Assembly (NCBI RefSeq): GCF_000154845.1
Contig: NZ_DS981430.1
Coordinates: 1-64,000, forward strand
Origin: Phocaeicola coprocola DSM 17136
GTDB lineage: Bacteria; Bacteroidota; Bacteroidia; Bacteroidales; Bacteroidaceae
Length of the DNA: 64,000 nucleotides
Direction: 5' to 3'
Position numbers and translations under genes: made by a program. Of the stretch, positions 51,260 through 59,647 are shown in pieces (the stretch's first letter is position 1; every line of letters begins with the position of its first letter). The notes below the pieces were generated by a model. The model ran no database searches. It was not told where the DNA came from and saw nothing but the letters and a program-made list of their open reading frames with translations.

Positions 51260-52224
51260 AATAAAATCCAAGTGTTTGATGATGAATCCCAAGCGTGTCT
51301 GTCAGACGGACGGGGTGGGGCTGTAGGAGGTATTATTGCCTTACCTGAACCGTATGTCCTTCGCCCTGAGTTGTCATAGAACTCGCCGACACCGAGTTGA
51401 ACCTTTGTGACTTTTGAACCGTTCTGAACGCCGCTGCCTTTATCGTTGTCGTAGTTGCCCTCTTGAACCTTTATCCAGTTTGAACCGTTCTCAAAAATCC
51501 AATCGAATGTCGCCGTCCACGCCCTTTTGTTGGATTGCCGCCCGGTCAGGAAGTCGGAAGCCTGAACACGCTTGAAGATGTCTTCTGCGGTCTGTATCCA
51601 AGTCTCACGGCTTTTGCCCCATTCGTCACAACGGCATTTTATTTTTGTTCGCCTGTTGTCATTGAGTTTTTGAACTTTCGGCAGAGAAACACAGATTGAG
51701 TGCCACAAGGCGCATATATCCTGATAAGGATATTTTTCTTTGCTCTCCTTTTCTTTACTTTCCTCTCCTTTAGGGGTTTCTTGCGCAGAAAACCGTTCTT
51801 CATCCTGTGTTTTCTCGGAAGAAACTTTCTGTTCAGGCTGTTTCTTGTCTTCAAAACTGGGTTTTGACGGGAGGTTGGTGTTACGGGTTCTGTAAACATC
51901 TGAAAGGTTTCTGACAAAATTCGCAATCCATAAAACACGATGTTCGTTCCATAGCTCAATGTCAATTTTGTTTAGATTTATCAAGACGTTGATAATGTCT
52001 TTCGCCTTTTCCTCTGTGACACGTGTTTTGGCAAGAAGATACTCCCAATTTGAAGCGTTTGAACAATCATAGAAATGCCCCTCACTTTCCCCGAGAATTT
52101 CAAGGAGTTTGAACCAAAACGCATATCCGTCATTCCCGAACTTATTTTCAAGGATGAAAATCGTGCGCCCGCCCTTGACGAAGTGCGGGAAATAATCAAC
52201 GGTTTGTTTTTTCGGTCTTGCCAT
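51256..52224 (-). CDS. Replisome organizer / DUF4373-like replication initiator
   Basis: 322 aa. Residues 1-115 match the Lin1244/DUF4373 HTH domain (KQTVDYFPHFVKGGRTIFIL, FGNDGYAFWFKLLEILGESE). A charged linker (FSAQETPKGEESKEKESKEK, about 145-165) leads to a DnaD/DnaB-like C-terminal part with WTATFDWIFENGSNWIKVQE. It probably binds the phage origin and loads the helicase encoded next. Part of the linker DNA is duplicated at 36086-36128. Confidence 0.8.
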   Translation of the reverse strand: MARPKKQTVDYFPHFVKGGRTIFILENKFGNDGYAFWFKLLEILGESEGHFYDCSNASNWEYLLAKTRVTEEKAKDIINVLINLNKIDIELWNEHRVLWIANFVRNLSDVYRTRNTNLPSKPSFEDKKQPEQKVSSEKTQDEERFSAQETPKGEESKEKESKEKYPYQDICALWHSICVSLPKVQKLNDNRRTKIKCRCDEWGKSRETWIQTAEDIFKRVQASDFLTGRQSNKRAWTATFDWIFENGSNWIKVQEGNYDNDKGSGVQNGSKVTKVQLGVGEFYDNSGRRTYGSGKAIIPPTAPPRPSDRHAWDSSSNTWILL

Positions 52225-52236
52225 AGCCTGATGGAT

Positions 52237-53613
52237 TTATAGGGTTGTAAGAATTGATTTGCGGAGTTTCTCGTTCCTTGCGTTCCATTCAAAGGAGCGT
52301 ATCATCCATTGACGGTAATCAAGGGGAATGTCCGCTATTCTGTTCCCCTTATATTTGCCGAAAGGCATGATTTCAATCGGGGCTTCTGCCCGAGCGTCTA
52401 TCGCCCGTGTGTCTTCACGGGTGTAATGACCGATGTCCGAAATGGGTATGCCTGACAGAAGCCGCCCGCCCGTTCCGAACATTCGCCACATTTTACCCTG
52501 CTCAAACGTGATGTCTTCAACACGCCCGAAACGTTCAACATTGCCGCCGAGGTCAACAATCAAAGCGTCCGTTTTCTCGGGGTCAATACGTGTCGCACGT
52601 CCGATAATCTGATAATACAAGGCGATAGAAGCCGTAGAAACGCCTAAAACGATGCAGTCGATACCTGTATAGTCAAAGCCTGTCGAAAGCACTCTGACGT
52701 TAAATATGACCCGTATTTCGCCCGCCCTGAAACGTGTGATGACCTGAGAACGTTCCGTCTTATCCATTTCCCCGTAAATCACGGCTGAGTTTGGGTATTT
52801 CTTTGAAAGCGTTATAGCGTCCTCAACAGAGGGAACGAAGACAAGAATATGGCGGCGGTCTGAATGTCTGTCAAGGGCTTGAACAATCTGTTCAGACCCT
52901 CCGTTCGCATCATACGCCCGCTGAACGCTTTCTTCCGTGTATTCAGATTTTGAACTGTTGAAGACAAGAAGACTGCTGTCGAATCCCGTTGTCTCATATT
53001 GAAGCGGAGACCAAAAGCCGAGGCGAACCATTTCAGCCACCTGTCCGACATGAATGATTTCTTTGAAGAAGTTGCCTTTTTTTGAACGGGAGGTCAGCAT
53101 GACAAGTTTTGAGAAGTTCTGCCCGTCCTTATCCCGGTTCGTTTGCAGCTTCACGGGGGTAGCCGTGATTCCGAGAACGTGGGTTATACCGCTTTCTTTC
53201 AGGAAACGCCCGAGCATACTGTCAGCCTCACGGGGATAAAGGTGCGCTTCATCAATCAACATTTTTGTAAACCCGAGAGACTTGAATTTAGCCCCGAGGC
53301 TCTTTATTGAGCCTATCGTAGCGTAAGTTATATGGGCGATGTCCTTTCGCCCGAAACTTGCGCTGTAAATACCCGCATTCAAGGCGAAATTCCCGCATAG
53401 CGAGCAATATTTCAAATAGTTTTGTTCGAGCAACTCTTTCGAGGGTTGAAGAACAATCATTTTATCGTTGCTGTTCTTTGCGACAAAAGCCGTCAGTATT
53501 GATTTTCCCCAAGCGGTCGGGAGAACAATCAAACTCGGCTTCGGTTTCTTTTCCGTGAAGAACTGAATAGCCTTGTTTATCGGCTCTGTTTGGTTTTCTC
53601 TGAGTGTTATCAT
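52237..53613 (-). CDS. SF2 DEAD/DEAH helicase
   Basis: 458 aa. Walker A LPTAWGKS (31-38), DEAH (121-124), GITATP motif III, RVLSTGFDYTGID and IIGRATRIDP as motifs V and VI. RecG/UvsW-like phage helicases help recombination-dependent replication. The last 70 residues (MPFGKYKGNRIADIPLDYRQ) form a putative quorum/DUF3820-like tail found on replication proteins. Promoter and O7 upstream. Confidence 0.85.
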   Translation of the reverse strand: MITLRENQTEPINKAIQFFTEKKPKPSLIVLPTAWGKSILTAFVAKNSNDKMIVLQPSKELLEQNYLKYCSLCGNFALNAGIYSASFGRKDIAHITYATIGSIKSLGAKFKSLGFTKMLIDEAHLYPREADSMLGRFLKESGITHVLGITATPVKLQTNRDKDGQNFSKLVMLTSRSKKGNFFKEIIHVGQVAEMVRLGFWSPLQYETTGFDSSLLVFNSSKSEYTEESVQRAYDANGGSEQIVQALDRHSDRRHILVFVPSVEDAITLSKKYPNSAVIYGEMDKTERSQVITRFRAGEIRVIFNVRVLSTGFDYTGIDCIVLGVSTASIALYYQIIGRATRIDPEKTDALIVDLGGNVERFGRVEDITFEQGKMWRMFGTGGRLLSGIPISDIGHYTREDTRAIDARAEAPIEIMPFGKYKGNRIADIPLDYRQWMIRSFEWNARNEKLRKSILTTL

Positions 53614-53743
53614 ATTTGAGAGAATAAAACTCCGTATTTAGGGCTAACCACGCATAACAGCAAGCGTTTGAAAACCTTTCGGATGTTCAACCCATGTACG
53701 GAGTTTATATCGTTGTTTAACTGTCTTTTCATTTCGGTTATTG

Positions 53744-53771
53744 CAAAGATAAGTGATTACATTGTACTCAC
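53744..53771 (-). promoter_or_regulatory. Promoter with operator dyad O7
   Basis: GTGATTAC-ATT-GTACTCAC (53753-53771) followed on the minus strand by TATCTTTG (53751-53744). It drives the helicase gene (53613). The dyad overlaps the stop codon of the 53768 gene. Confidence 0.65.
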
Positions 53772-53977
53772 TTCAAATCATGAAGATTTTTTTTAAGGCT
53801 CTCAGAAAGTTCAGGCTTTGAAAGCGGCTGTTTCGCTTTCAGTTTCTTCACAAGGATATTTGCGAGGCGAACCTTGTTATAAGTCCGGGTGTCCTTTTCT
53901 TCAACCTGAACCCCGTCTTTCCATGCTTCGATATAGCTGATTATATCTTCCATTTGCTTATTTGAAATGATATACAT
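53768..53977 (-). CDS. Small basic protein, unknown
   Basis: 69 aa: YIISNKQMEDIISYIEAWKD, then TRTYNKVRLANILVKKLKAK and PELSESLKKNLHDLK. Helical and basic. It precedes an operator-promoter and may end the recombination operon. Confidence 0.6.
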   Translation of the reverse strand: MYIISNKQMEDIISYIEAWKDGVQVEEKDTRTYNKVRLANILVKKLKAKQPLSKPELSESLKKNLHDLK

Positions 53978-54008
53978 AACCGTCTGACCTTTCTTTGTTG
54001 ATTGAACC

Positions 54009-54950
54009 TTATTTTAACAGGAAGCGGCGTGCCCCCTGAACCTCCCTTGAGAACTCGGAAACCATTTCAGGGTGTGCGGCTTTGAAAGCCTTGTCATCAA
54101 ACTTCATTGACGGCTTGGGGGCTTTCCATGTGGCGAGCGTCTGACCTCCGTAGCTGATAGCCTCTGCGTCTCCGAAGCCGAGTTTAATGCGTTCTTCCAA
54201 CTCTGTCTTGATTTCATCAAGTTTATCCATCTCTTTCTTGACTTCTTTCAACTTTTGATAGTCTGAGAAAATAGCGTCATTCACTTCAACGATTTTCCCG
54301 TCCGTGTGACGGTTGAATTTCAGCAGAATGTCTTGAACCGATGTCGCTTCGGGTTCTTTCTTCCCTTGAATGTTGTCACGCCAAAACTTTTCAACTTCTT
54401 CAACTATCCATGCGTAGAAGTCAGGAACAAAAGACAGGTCTTTGTAGCCGAACTCACGTCCTGAACAGAGCCAAGCCAAACTGCCCTCTTTCAATTCTGC
54501 AACCCCGAGTTGATATTGAACCTGACAGAACCAATGCTTCGGCAGATCGTCAGAGGAAATTTTCATTTGGGTGGTCTTACATTCCAAAACACCTTTGTTT
54601 GAAGCGTTCTTCTTTTCTCCTGCGAGCCAATATGTACGGTCAGGGCTGACCTGTAGATAGGGGCGTTCATTATTTCTTATCAGCCAGTCCCCGGCTGATG
54701 ACTTGATTATTTCACGTCCCGTATCGTCATGCCAAAACTGCGCAACAGCGTCTTCGAGATAATGACCCGCTTTCATAGCAAATGTCTCTGTTTTAGGTTC
54801 ATCAAGACCAACCTTGCGTCTCCAAAGCTGATAAGGGGTTTCCCACGGGTTCAACCCGAGAATAGTTGCAACCTCACTGCTCCCGATACCTGACTTTCTA
54901 TGTTCAAGCCATTCGTTACGGTCTTTCGGTCTGATAATCGTGTAGCTCAT
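54009..54950 (-). CDS. YqaJ-family recombination exonuclease
   Basis: 313 aa. Lambda-exonuclease fold: GIGSSEVATILGLNPWETPY (21-40), E66, D104 (QVSPDRT), E123-C-K125 (VLECKTTQ) and CQVQYQLGVAEL. It resects double-strand ends for single-strand annealing. The C-terminal helices (KKEMDKLDEIKTELEERIKL) may bind the annealing partner, likely the 55912 product. Overlaps the upstream gene by 4 bp. Confidence 0.88.
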   Translation of the reverse strand: MSYTIIRPKDRNEWLEHRKSGIGSSEVATILGLNPWETPYQLWRRKVGLDEPKTETFAMKAGHYLEDAVAQFWHDDTGREIIKSSAGDWLIRNNERPYLQVSPDRTYWLAGEKKNASNKGVLECKTTQMKISSDDLPKHWFCQVQYQLGVAELKEGSLAWLCSGREFGYKDLSFVPDFYAWIVEEVEKFWRDNIQGKKEPEATSVQDILLKFNRHTDGKIVEVNDAIFSDYQKLKEVKKEMDKLDEIKTELEERIKLGFGDAEAISYGGQTLATWKAPKPSMKFDDKAFKAAHPEMVSEFSREVQGARRFLLK

Positions 54951-55258
54951 TTTCTTTCCTCCTGCTCTTTTGTGTTCAATACTGATTTCATCAAAGAATC
55001 AAGCATACTTAGAGAAGCAGCCCTCTTTAACAACTCACGTCCTTGGGGTTGTCTTATAAACCCGACTAAAGCGTGAACGACTTCTTCTTCATTTCCCATG
55101 ATAGACCCGGTTTGACGTGAGCTTTCCCCGTTTTCGTCAGGCTCAGAGGCGATGATAATTAAGGCGTGTCTCTTATCAGACTTTTCTATAAACTTCTGCA
55201 TTTCTTCTGAAAATGCGTCAACCTGTGACATAAATTCGCTGTTATTTTTAGTTTCCAT
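54947..55258 (-). CDS. Phage recombination-region protein, unknown
   Basis: 103 aa from ATG 55258; the upstream extension crosses the VR2 gene and is not credible. ETKNNSEFMSQVDAFSEEMQ, then IIIASEPDENGESSRQTGSI and ALVGFIRQPQGRELLKRAA. Helical. Coupled by a 4-bp overlap to the YqaJ gene. Confidence 0.6.
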   Translation of the reverse strand: METKNNSEFMSQVDAFSEEMQKFIEKSDKRHALIIIASEPDENGESSRQTGSIMGNEEEVVHALVGFIRQPQGRELLKRAASLSMLDSLMKSVLNTKEQEERK

Positions 55259-55296
55259 AAACTGTTGATATTTGAATGTTAAACATTTGTTGTTAC

Positions 55297-55905
55297 TCAC
55301 TTGCGGATAAGACAGAAGTATGCCCAGATGTTGATGAACTGTTTCCCGCAGTAAACGGCGAGCGTGTCGCTCTTTAAGCAAAGGCGAGAACCGAAGGCCG
55401 CAATCGTACTCGAGGGGGCGTAATGCGAACCCGCACAAGCGAGACCCGCATAACCTGTTTGATATTCGCCTGTTGACATTAAGCGGCGGTCTGTTTTTTC
55501 GTCTTCATCCATGTCATTGATTTCTTTCTGAGTATAGAGCCAAAACCAAGGATAATAACGCCATTCGTCCTCTGTGAATTGAGGCTCCCAGCCCTCGTTC
55601 AAGGCGGCGCAGATGATACGGAGTTTGAGGTATGCAAGTATGTCCGTATCGTTTTTATTGTTTTCGTGGATGTTGTTTGTATAACCGTTATATGACCTTA
55701 CAAATGGGTGTTCTTCCCCAAGTTCACGGCAAGCGTCTTCAAAGGTCTTTACACGCTCCATGATGTCTTTGGGTTTGAATGTATCTTCCCCGAAAACCTT
55801 GTGCATTTCGTTCTGAACCTGTTCTTTTGAAATTGCCGGGTAATTGGTTAATACCTGATAAAGTTCCCGCAAATCGTCTCTTTTGACTTCAATTACTTCT
55901 TTCAT
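55297..55905 (-). CDS. Second DGR target, early-region protein with variable C-terminal segment
   Basis: 202 aa. Residues 1-125 are alpha-rich (VLTNYPAISKEQVQNEMHKV, YLKLRIICAALNEGWEPQFT) with the aromatic segment WRYYPWFWLYTQKEIND. Residues about 152-177 are VR2 (YAGLACAGSHYAPSSTIAAF), followed by SRLCLKSDTLAVYCGKQFIN and a hydrophobic end. The VR lies in a region resembling the C-terminal lectin-like edge, but the protein is not fused to a tail module and sits between recombination genes. Its role is unknown; it may meet a varying host or rival partner inside the cell. Confidence 0.8.
   Translation of the reverse strand: MKEVIEVKRDDLRELYQVLTNYPAISKEQVQNEMHKVFGEDTFKPKDIMERVKTFEDACRELGEEHPFVRSYNGYTNNIHENNKNDTDILAYLKLRIICAALNEGWEPQFTEDEWRYYPWFWLYTQKEINDMDEDEKTDRRLMSTGEYQTGYAGLACAGSHYAPSSTIAAFGSRLCLKSDTLAVYCGKQFINIWAYFCLIRK
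55360..55372. other. Hairpin just downstream of VR2
   Basis: GAGCG-TGT-CGCTC (plus strand), 3 bp beyond VR2. It resembles the AGCGT-GTT-ACGCT stem beside VR1. Such a stem is absent at the TR. Confidence 0.55.
55376..55452 (-). repeat. DGR variable repeat VR2 (remote)
   Basis: 77 bp aligned without gaps to TR 18668-18744. 15 substitutions, every one at a TR adenine. Similarity stops sharply upstream (at 55453), so VR2 is shorter than VR1. Confidence 0.93.
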
Positions 55906-55911
55906 AATGTT

Positions 55912-56820
55912 TTACTTTTTAGATGTTGATGTTTTCTTTGACTTTTCTTCTTTGATTTCACCCGTTTCAGGGTCAACGTTGGCGGGTATCTCTCCCGTTG
56001 CTTGTGCGATAGCCGCTGCCGCCTTGTCAGCCGCCGAAGCGGTCTTTTTATTGGCTTCTTCTTGTGCTTTGGCTTCAAGTTGTGGTTTGACAAAGGTTTC
56101 CTGAACGGTTGTCGTTCCCTCTTTGATTGCGTTCCAAGTGGCTCTCAGTTCAAACAGACGTTCTTTGTCTATGTCTGCGATAGTCTTGATACCGAGATAT
56201 TGGCAAATCATGGCTTCCGTCACACCCGCTTTTGCGAAGTTTGCCAAACAGTTCTTGCGTGATGTCTCAACGTCAATTGCCTGACCGAGCGCAACCTTTT
56301 TAACTTCATTGATGACACGTTTTGTAACGGCTTTCGGTATGACCGCCAAGACTGCATTTCTGAAAGCGATTGAAGAGGCAGCGTTGCCTGTTACAACCTG
56401 CATATCGTCACTGTATGTTTTGCCCGTTTTCGTTGTTATCCGGCGGTCAACGGTCTTGCATACGGCGTAGTTTGTTTCAAGGTCATGGCAGACAGCCTGA
56501 GCCGTGATTTTACGCCCGTCATTCCCGATTATACGGGTCTGAACTCTCAGGTTTCCCCAAGCCCCTGCGATAATTTCTGCCATACGGATTGAAAGCCCTT
56601 CAATGGTGTTGTCATTACCGTTTGCGTCCTTTCTTCTGAGAACATAGAAGCAGTCTTCTGCCGTTTCCTTATCCATTGTGGCATAGGTGGCGATTTTGTT
56701 TAAGACTGTATTCAGGTCACGGGGATATTGCTTCGCCGTAGCAATCTGAATGTCAATTTCTGACCGGGTAATTCCCGCAAGCATTTCAGCTTGTTTGATT
56801 TCAATAATGTCATTTTCCAT
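55912..56820 (-). CDS. Probable single-strand annealing / recombination protein
   Basis: 302 aa. IEGLSIRMAEIIAGAWGNLR and SSIAFRNAVLAVIPKAVTKR resemble RecT/Erf-region annealing proteins, and TVQETFVKPQ leads to a Lys/Ala-rich tail. Partner of the YqaJ exonuclease by position. The specific family could not be fixed by eye. It heads a gene block that includes the second DGR target. Confidence 0.6.
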   Translation of the reverse strand: MENDIIEIKQAEMLAGITRSEIDIQIATAKQYPRDLNTVLNKIATYATMDKETAEDCFYVLRRKDANGNDNTIEGLSIRMAEIIAGAWGNLRVQTRIIGNDGRKITAQAVCHDLETNYAVCKTVDRRITTKTGKTYSDDMQVVTGNAASSIAFRNAVLAVIPKAVTKRVINEVKKVALGQAIDVETSRKNCLANFAKAGVTEAMICQYLGIKTIADIDKERLFELRATWNAIKEGTTTVQETFVKPQLEAKAQEEANKKTASAADKAAAAIAQATGEIPANVDPETGEIKEEKSKKTSTSKK

Positions 56821-56855
56821 AATGATGAAATTTGATTGTTAATAAAATGATTGAT

Positions 56856-57146
56856 TTAAATTTTATGGGTTGCTAAATATGTTGTAGCCTGACTTTGAAT
56901 TTCTTCTTCTGTCGGTATGCGCCGTTCAAGCATCCATTCTTCCAATTCTGACTTCTTGAAATATAGTTTGCGGTTTTTCTTGAAGTATGGTATTTGTCGG
57001 TTGCTTGTCAGGCGGTAAAGGTGTCCTTTGCTCAATCCCGTGAACAGAATCGTTTCTTCAAAGTCAAGAACCGTTTTTGAACTGATAAGCGTCAACCGTG
57101 AAAGGTTGTCTATCTTTTCGTTGAGTTGTTCCAAAGTGATTTCCAT
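56856..57146 (-). CDS. Excisionase-like HTH protein of the phage
   Basis: 96 aa from ATG 57146. HTH_17 core LFTGLSKGHLYRLTSNRQIP, then YFKKNRKLYFKKSELEEWML, as in recombination directionality factors. It may control prophage excision with the integrase 3 kb away, or regulate early genes. A longer frame to 57218 overlaps the membrane gene and was not used. Confidence 0.7.
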   Translation of the reverse strand: MEITLEQLNEKIDNLSRLTLISSKTVLDFEETILFTGLSKGHLYRLTSNRQIPYFKKNRKLYFKKSELEEWMLERRIPTEEEIQSQATTYLATHKI

Positions 57147-57148
57147 AT

Positions 57149-57376
57149 TCAATCCTCCTGCATGTTTATTTCCGGTAAAAGACCCTTTTTTGAGAGCCAT
57201 TTCCCGCATAGAATACAACCTGAAAAACTTGTTATCGCAAGGGCTTTAATCAGAAAGAAATCGCCCAATGTCATACATACCTCGGGGGCTTCTTCTCCTG
57301 CGAGAACCATGAATGAAACCATTCCCCAAAGACCGAGAACGGTCATCAGCCCCCATTGAATAATTTTCTTTTTCAT
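57149..57376 (-). CDS. Small two-helix membrane protein
   Basis: 75 aa with hydrophobic segments at about 5-25 (WGLMTVLGLWGMVSFMVLAG) and 38-58 (FFLIKALAITSFSGCILCGK). A short acidic stretch links them. Expressed in the early operon; superinfection exclusion or membrane modulation are possible but unsupported. Confidence 0.6.
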   Translation of the reverse strand: MKKKIIQWGLMTVLGLWGMVSFMVLAGEEAPEVCMTLGDFFLIKALAITSFSGCILCGKWLSKKGLLPEINMQED

Positions 57377-57777
57377 AATGACCTACAGTTTTCGATGTCA
57401 AACATTATCGCTTTCAATCCCGTTCTTACGATGTCTTGATATTTAATCAAGAGTTTTTGAAGACGGGCGTTTTCCGTGTTTATGGTCTTGTTAGCCGTTT
57501 CAAGAGCTTTGATATACTGTGCGTCAGACTGTCCGTTCCGGGAGACCGTTACCTCCGTGACGTGCGGTTCAGGAAAAAGCCATTCAAAAAGTTCTGTTTC
57601 TTTGACTGTAACGGTGCTCACAGTCTTTGTCGTTCTTTTTGTTGTCACAGTCTTTGTCTTTTCTGCCGCCGCTTTGGTCTCGTTTTTTCTCTTTTCAGCT
57701 TTGCGCTCCCAATATCTTTCCATGTACTTTTTATTGTACTCGGTCTTGATTTTTTGCGCCTCTTTACTTAGTGCCAT
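57373..57777 (-). CDS. Charged helical protein, unknown
   Basis: 134 aa: AQKIKTEYNKKYMERYWERK then Lys/Thr-rich, followed by a leucine-containing coiled coil (ALETANKTINTENARLQKLL). Overlaps the upstream gene by 14 bp and the downstream one by 4 bp. DNA binding is suggested by charge only. Confidence 0.55.
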   Translation of the reverse strand: MALSKEAQKIKTEYNKKYMERYWERKAEKRKNETKAAAEKTKTVTTKRTTKTVSTVTVKETELFEWLFPEPHVTEVTVSRNGQSDAQYIKALETANKTINTENARLQKLLIKYQDIVRTGLKAIMFDIENCRSL

Positions 57778-57997
57778 TTATACCCCCTTTCTGCGCTTCC
57801 AATTTCTTCTCCACACGGCGGCGAATCAAGTAAATAGTTCCTGCGCTGTGTATGTTATATTTCTTCATCAGGTGTTCTGTTACGAGCGTTTTACTCTGTC
57901 CCTCAACGGCAATCAGGGCGTTATACTCGTTGTAAATAGCCAAGTCACGGGTTTCCCGTTCTGTTTGGCAAGGTGTCTTAAAAATCATTGTTTCCAT
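57764..57997 (-). CDS. Small HTH-like protein
   Basis: 77 aa: LIAVEGQSKTLVTEHLMKKY, NIHSAGTIYLIRRRVEKKLE. The helix pattern resembles a winged-helix or Mor-like DNA-binding unit, without a firm match. Part of the early operon from the 58630 promoter. Confidence 0.55.
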   Translation of the reverse strand: METMIFKTPCQTERETRDLAIYNEYNALIAVEGQSKTLVTEHLMKKYNIHSAGTIYLIRRRVEKKLEAQKGGINGTK

Positions 57998-58001
57998 ATC
58001 G

Positions 58002-58541
58002 TCATTTGTTTGAAATTGCTTTTCTGTATGTCACGTCTTCCATACCATTTGATAGGGATAAAATGCGCATGAGTTCTTCAAGGTCTATTTCCTTGTCGCT
58101 TGCCTTGTCATCATCGTTAGGGGTACAGTCAAAGATGTTATGTTTGTTGACGAAAGCGTGGAGAATGTCTTTCATTAGGCGTTTTTTCTCTTTGTTAAAC
58201 TGAGACTTGAAGAACGCAACCATGTCGGATATTTCAGCATATTCCAAGTCTGTCAGGTCTATGTAGATTGTCTTCTTTGAAGCACTGTAAGTTGACCCAT
58301 TAAATGCTTCGCTCTTGCTACCAAGAACCGATAGGAAGACTTGAATGATAATCGTGCGTTCTTCTTTGTTCCTATACTTGAATGTCCTGCGTGAAATATT
58401 GTTTTCGCAGATGTCTTCAAGCGTCATACCGTATTTTCTCAGATGTTCTTCAAGAAGACGGCGGGCGTTCTCTGCCTCCCCACCGCATCCCCGTTCTGCG
58501 AGAGCGAGAAGTTTTTTGAGTTTGTCAGTAATTCTTTCCAT
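58002..58541 (-). CDS. DUF2786-like phage protein
   Basis: 179 aa. N-terminus ITDKLKKLLALAERGCGGEA and ARRLLEEHLRKYGMTLEDIC fit DUF2786 (short helical repeats seen in phage and plasmid proteins). First gene of the early operon, 82 bp after the TATATTTG box at 58630-58623. Function not established. Confidence 0.7.
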   Translation of the reverse strand: MERITDKLKKLLALAERGCGGEAENARRLLEEHLRKYGMTLEDICENNISRRTFKYRNKEERTIIIQVFLSVLGSKSEAFNGSTYSASKKTIYIDLTDLEYAEISDMVAFFKSQFNKEKKRLMKDILHAFVNKHNIFDCTPNDDDKASDKEIDLEELMRILSLSNGMEDVTYRKAISNK

Positions 58542-58588
58542 ATCAAAAATTTACTTATCAGTTTATTCCGATTTTATTTATTATTTCG

Positions 58589-58630
58589 TATATTTGTCCG
58601 CATACAAAATTGTATGACGATGCAAATATA
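58589..58630. promoter_or_regulatory. Divergent lysis-lysogeny control region
   Basis: Two -7 boxes face each other across a 7-bp inverted repeat CATACAA-AA-TTGTATG (58601-58616): TATATTTG on the plus strand (58589-58596) for the repressor genes and TATATTTG on the minus strand (58630-58623) for the early operon. A protein on the dyad would cover both starts. This site differs from the GTGATTAC dyads elsewhere. Confidence 0.65.
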
Positions 58631-58699
58631 AACAAAGTAATTATTTTAAAAGAGTAAATCGAAATTAAATTTATAATTTAACAATAATTATATTTACTA

Positions 58700-59128
58700 A
58701 TGGAACATCTTAGACGATTGAGAAAAGTTATAAATTGGCTTATTTTCAAGGAAATAGCGGAAAATGAAAGGGCTTTGGCTGAAACTCTGGGATATACAAA
58801 GTCTTCTTTCTCTCAGATTGCTACGGGTAAAGTACCTCTTTCTGAGAAGTTTATGAAGCGAATTTGTTCCCTTGATGAAAATATAAACTTTGTTTGGCTT
58901 CAATCAGGCGAGGGAGAAATGTTCCTTTCTAATAATCTGAACAGTGAAGACGGCGGGGTGGCTGTTCCTAAAGATGCTTGGGAAATCATCAAGCAGCAAG
59001 CGGAAAGCCTTTCAGCCCGTGACAAGCAAATAGATGAATTAATGGAAATGCTGAAAGAACAGATTCAGGAAAACAAAAAAATCAATGCCCGCCGGGAAGG
59101 GAATGCAAGCTCTGCCGTTGCCGTATAG
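58700..59128 (+). CDS. Repressor-type HTH regulator 1
   Basis: 142 aa. XRE HTH (ERALAETLGYTKSSFSQIAT) followed by NINFVWLQSGEGEMF, a motif common in Bacteroidales phage repressors, and a C-terminal coiled coil (DKQIDELMEMLKEQIQ). No S24 peptidase domain, so RecA-stimulated self-cleavage is unlikely. First of three related genes. Confidence 0.75.
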   Translation: MEHLRRLRKVINWLIFKEIAENERALAETLGYTKSSFSQIATGKVPLSEKFMKRICSLDENINFVWLQSGEGEMFLSNNLNSEDGGVAVPKDAWEIIKQQAESLSARDKQIDELMEMLKEQIQENKKINARREGNASSAVAV

Positions 59129-59164
59129 CGGTTGTCGGGAAAAGTGTTTTCAAAATACCTAAAT

Positions 59165-59647
59165 ATGGATATGAATAGAAGACTTCAAGATATTATAAAG
59201 TATAAGACTGGCGGGAGACAGACCGCCTTTGCAGCCCTTTTGAATTGGTCGCCGCAATATCTGTCTAAACTTCTGAAAGGTGTTGATTTCGGCTTGCAAC
59301 CCGTGGTCTCAATCATTGAGGCTTTGCCCGAGATAAACGCCCGTTGGTTCTTGACGGGGCAGGGGGAAATGCTGAGTGATGAGAAACAAGCGGACTTGCG
59401 CCGTGAAGCCCTTGAACACGTTTTTCAGGTCATGGAACTTGAACGTTTCATTCCCGTTATGACACCCGATGAACTCCGCATGTTTGAACGTCAAGTAAGA
59501 GAGGGGGAGAAAGCCGATTTCAGCCCCGACACGCTTCAATCATGGAGGGAACGCCTTAATCTCCGGGAGAGAGAAATTAACACCAAATTTGCAACCGCAG
59601 CCGCTAAATCAGATGAATTATGCAGACAGAAGACAGCCAAAAGGTAG
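59165..59647 (+). CDS. Repressor-type HTH regulator 2
   Basis: 160 aa from ATG 59165 (an earlier TTG at 59132 is possible). NRRLQDIIKYKTGGRQTAFA, HTH NWSPQYLSKLLKGVDFGL and INARWFLTGQGEML. The C-terminal half is charged. 36 bp after gene 1 and shares the same motif pattern, suggesting duplication. Confidence 0.75.
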   Translation: MDMNRRLQDIIKYKTGGRQTAFAALLNWSPQYLSKLLKGVDFGLQPVVSIIEALPEINARWFLTGQGEMLSDEKQADLRREALEHVFQVMELERFIPVMTPDELRMFERQVREGEKADFSPDTLQSWRERLNLREREINTKFATAAAKSDELCRQKTAKR

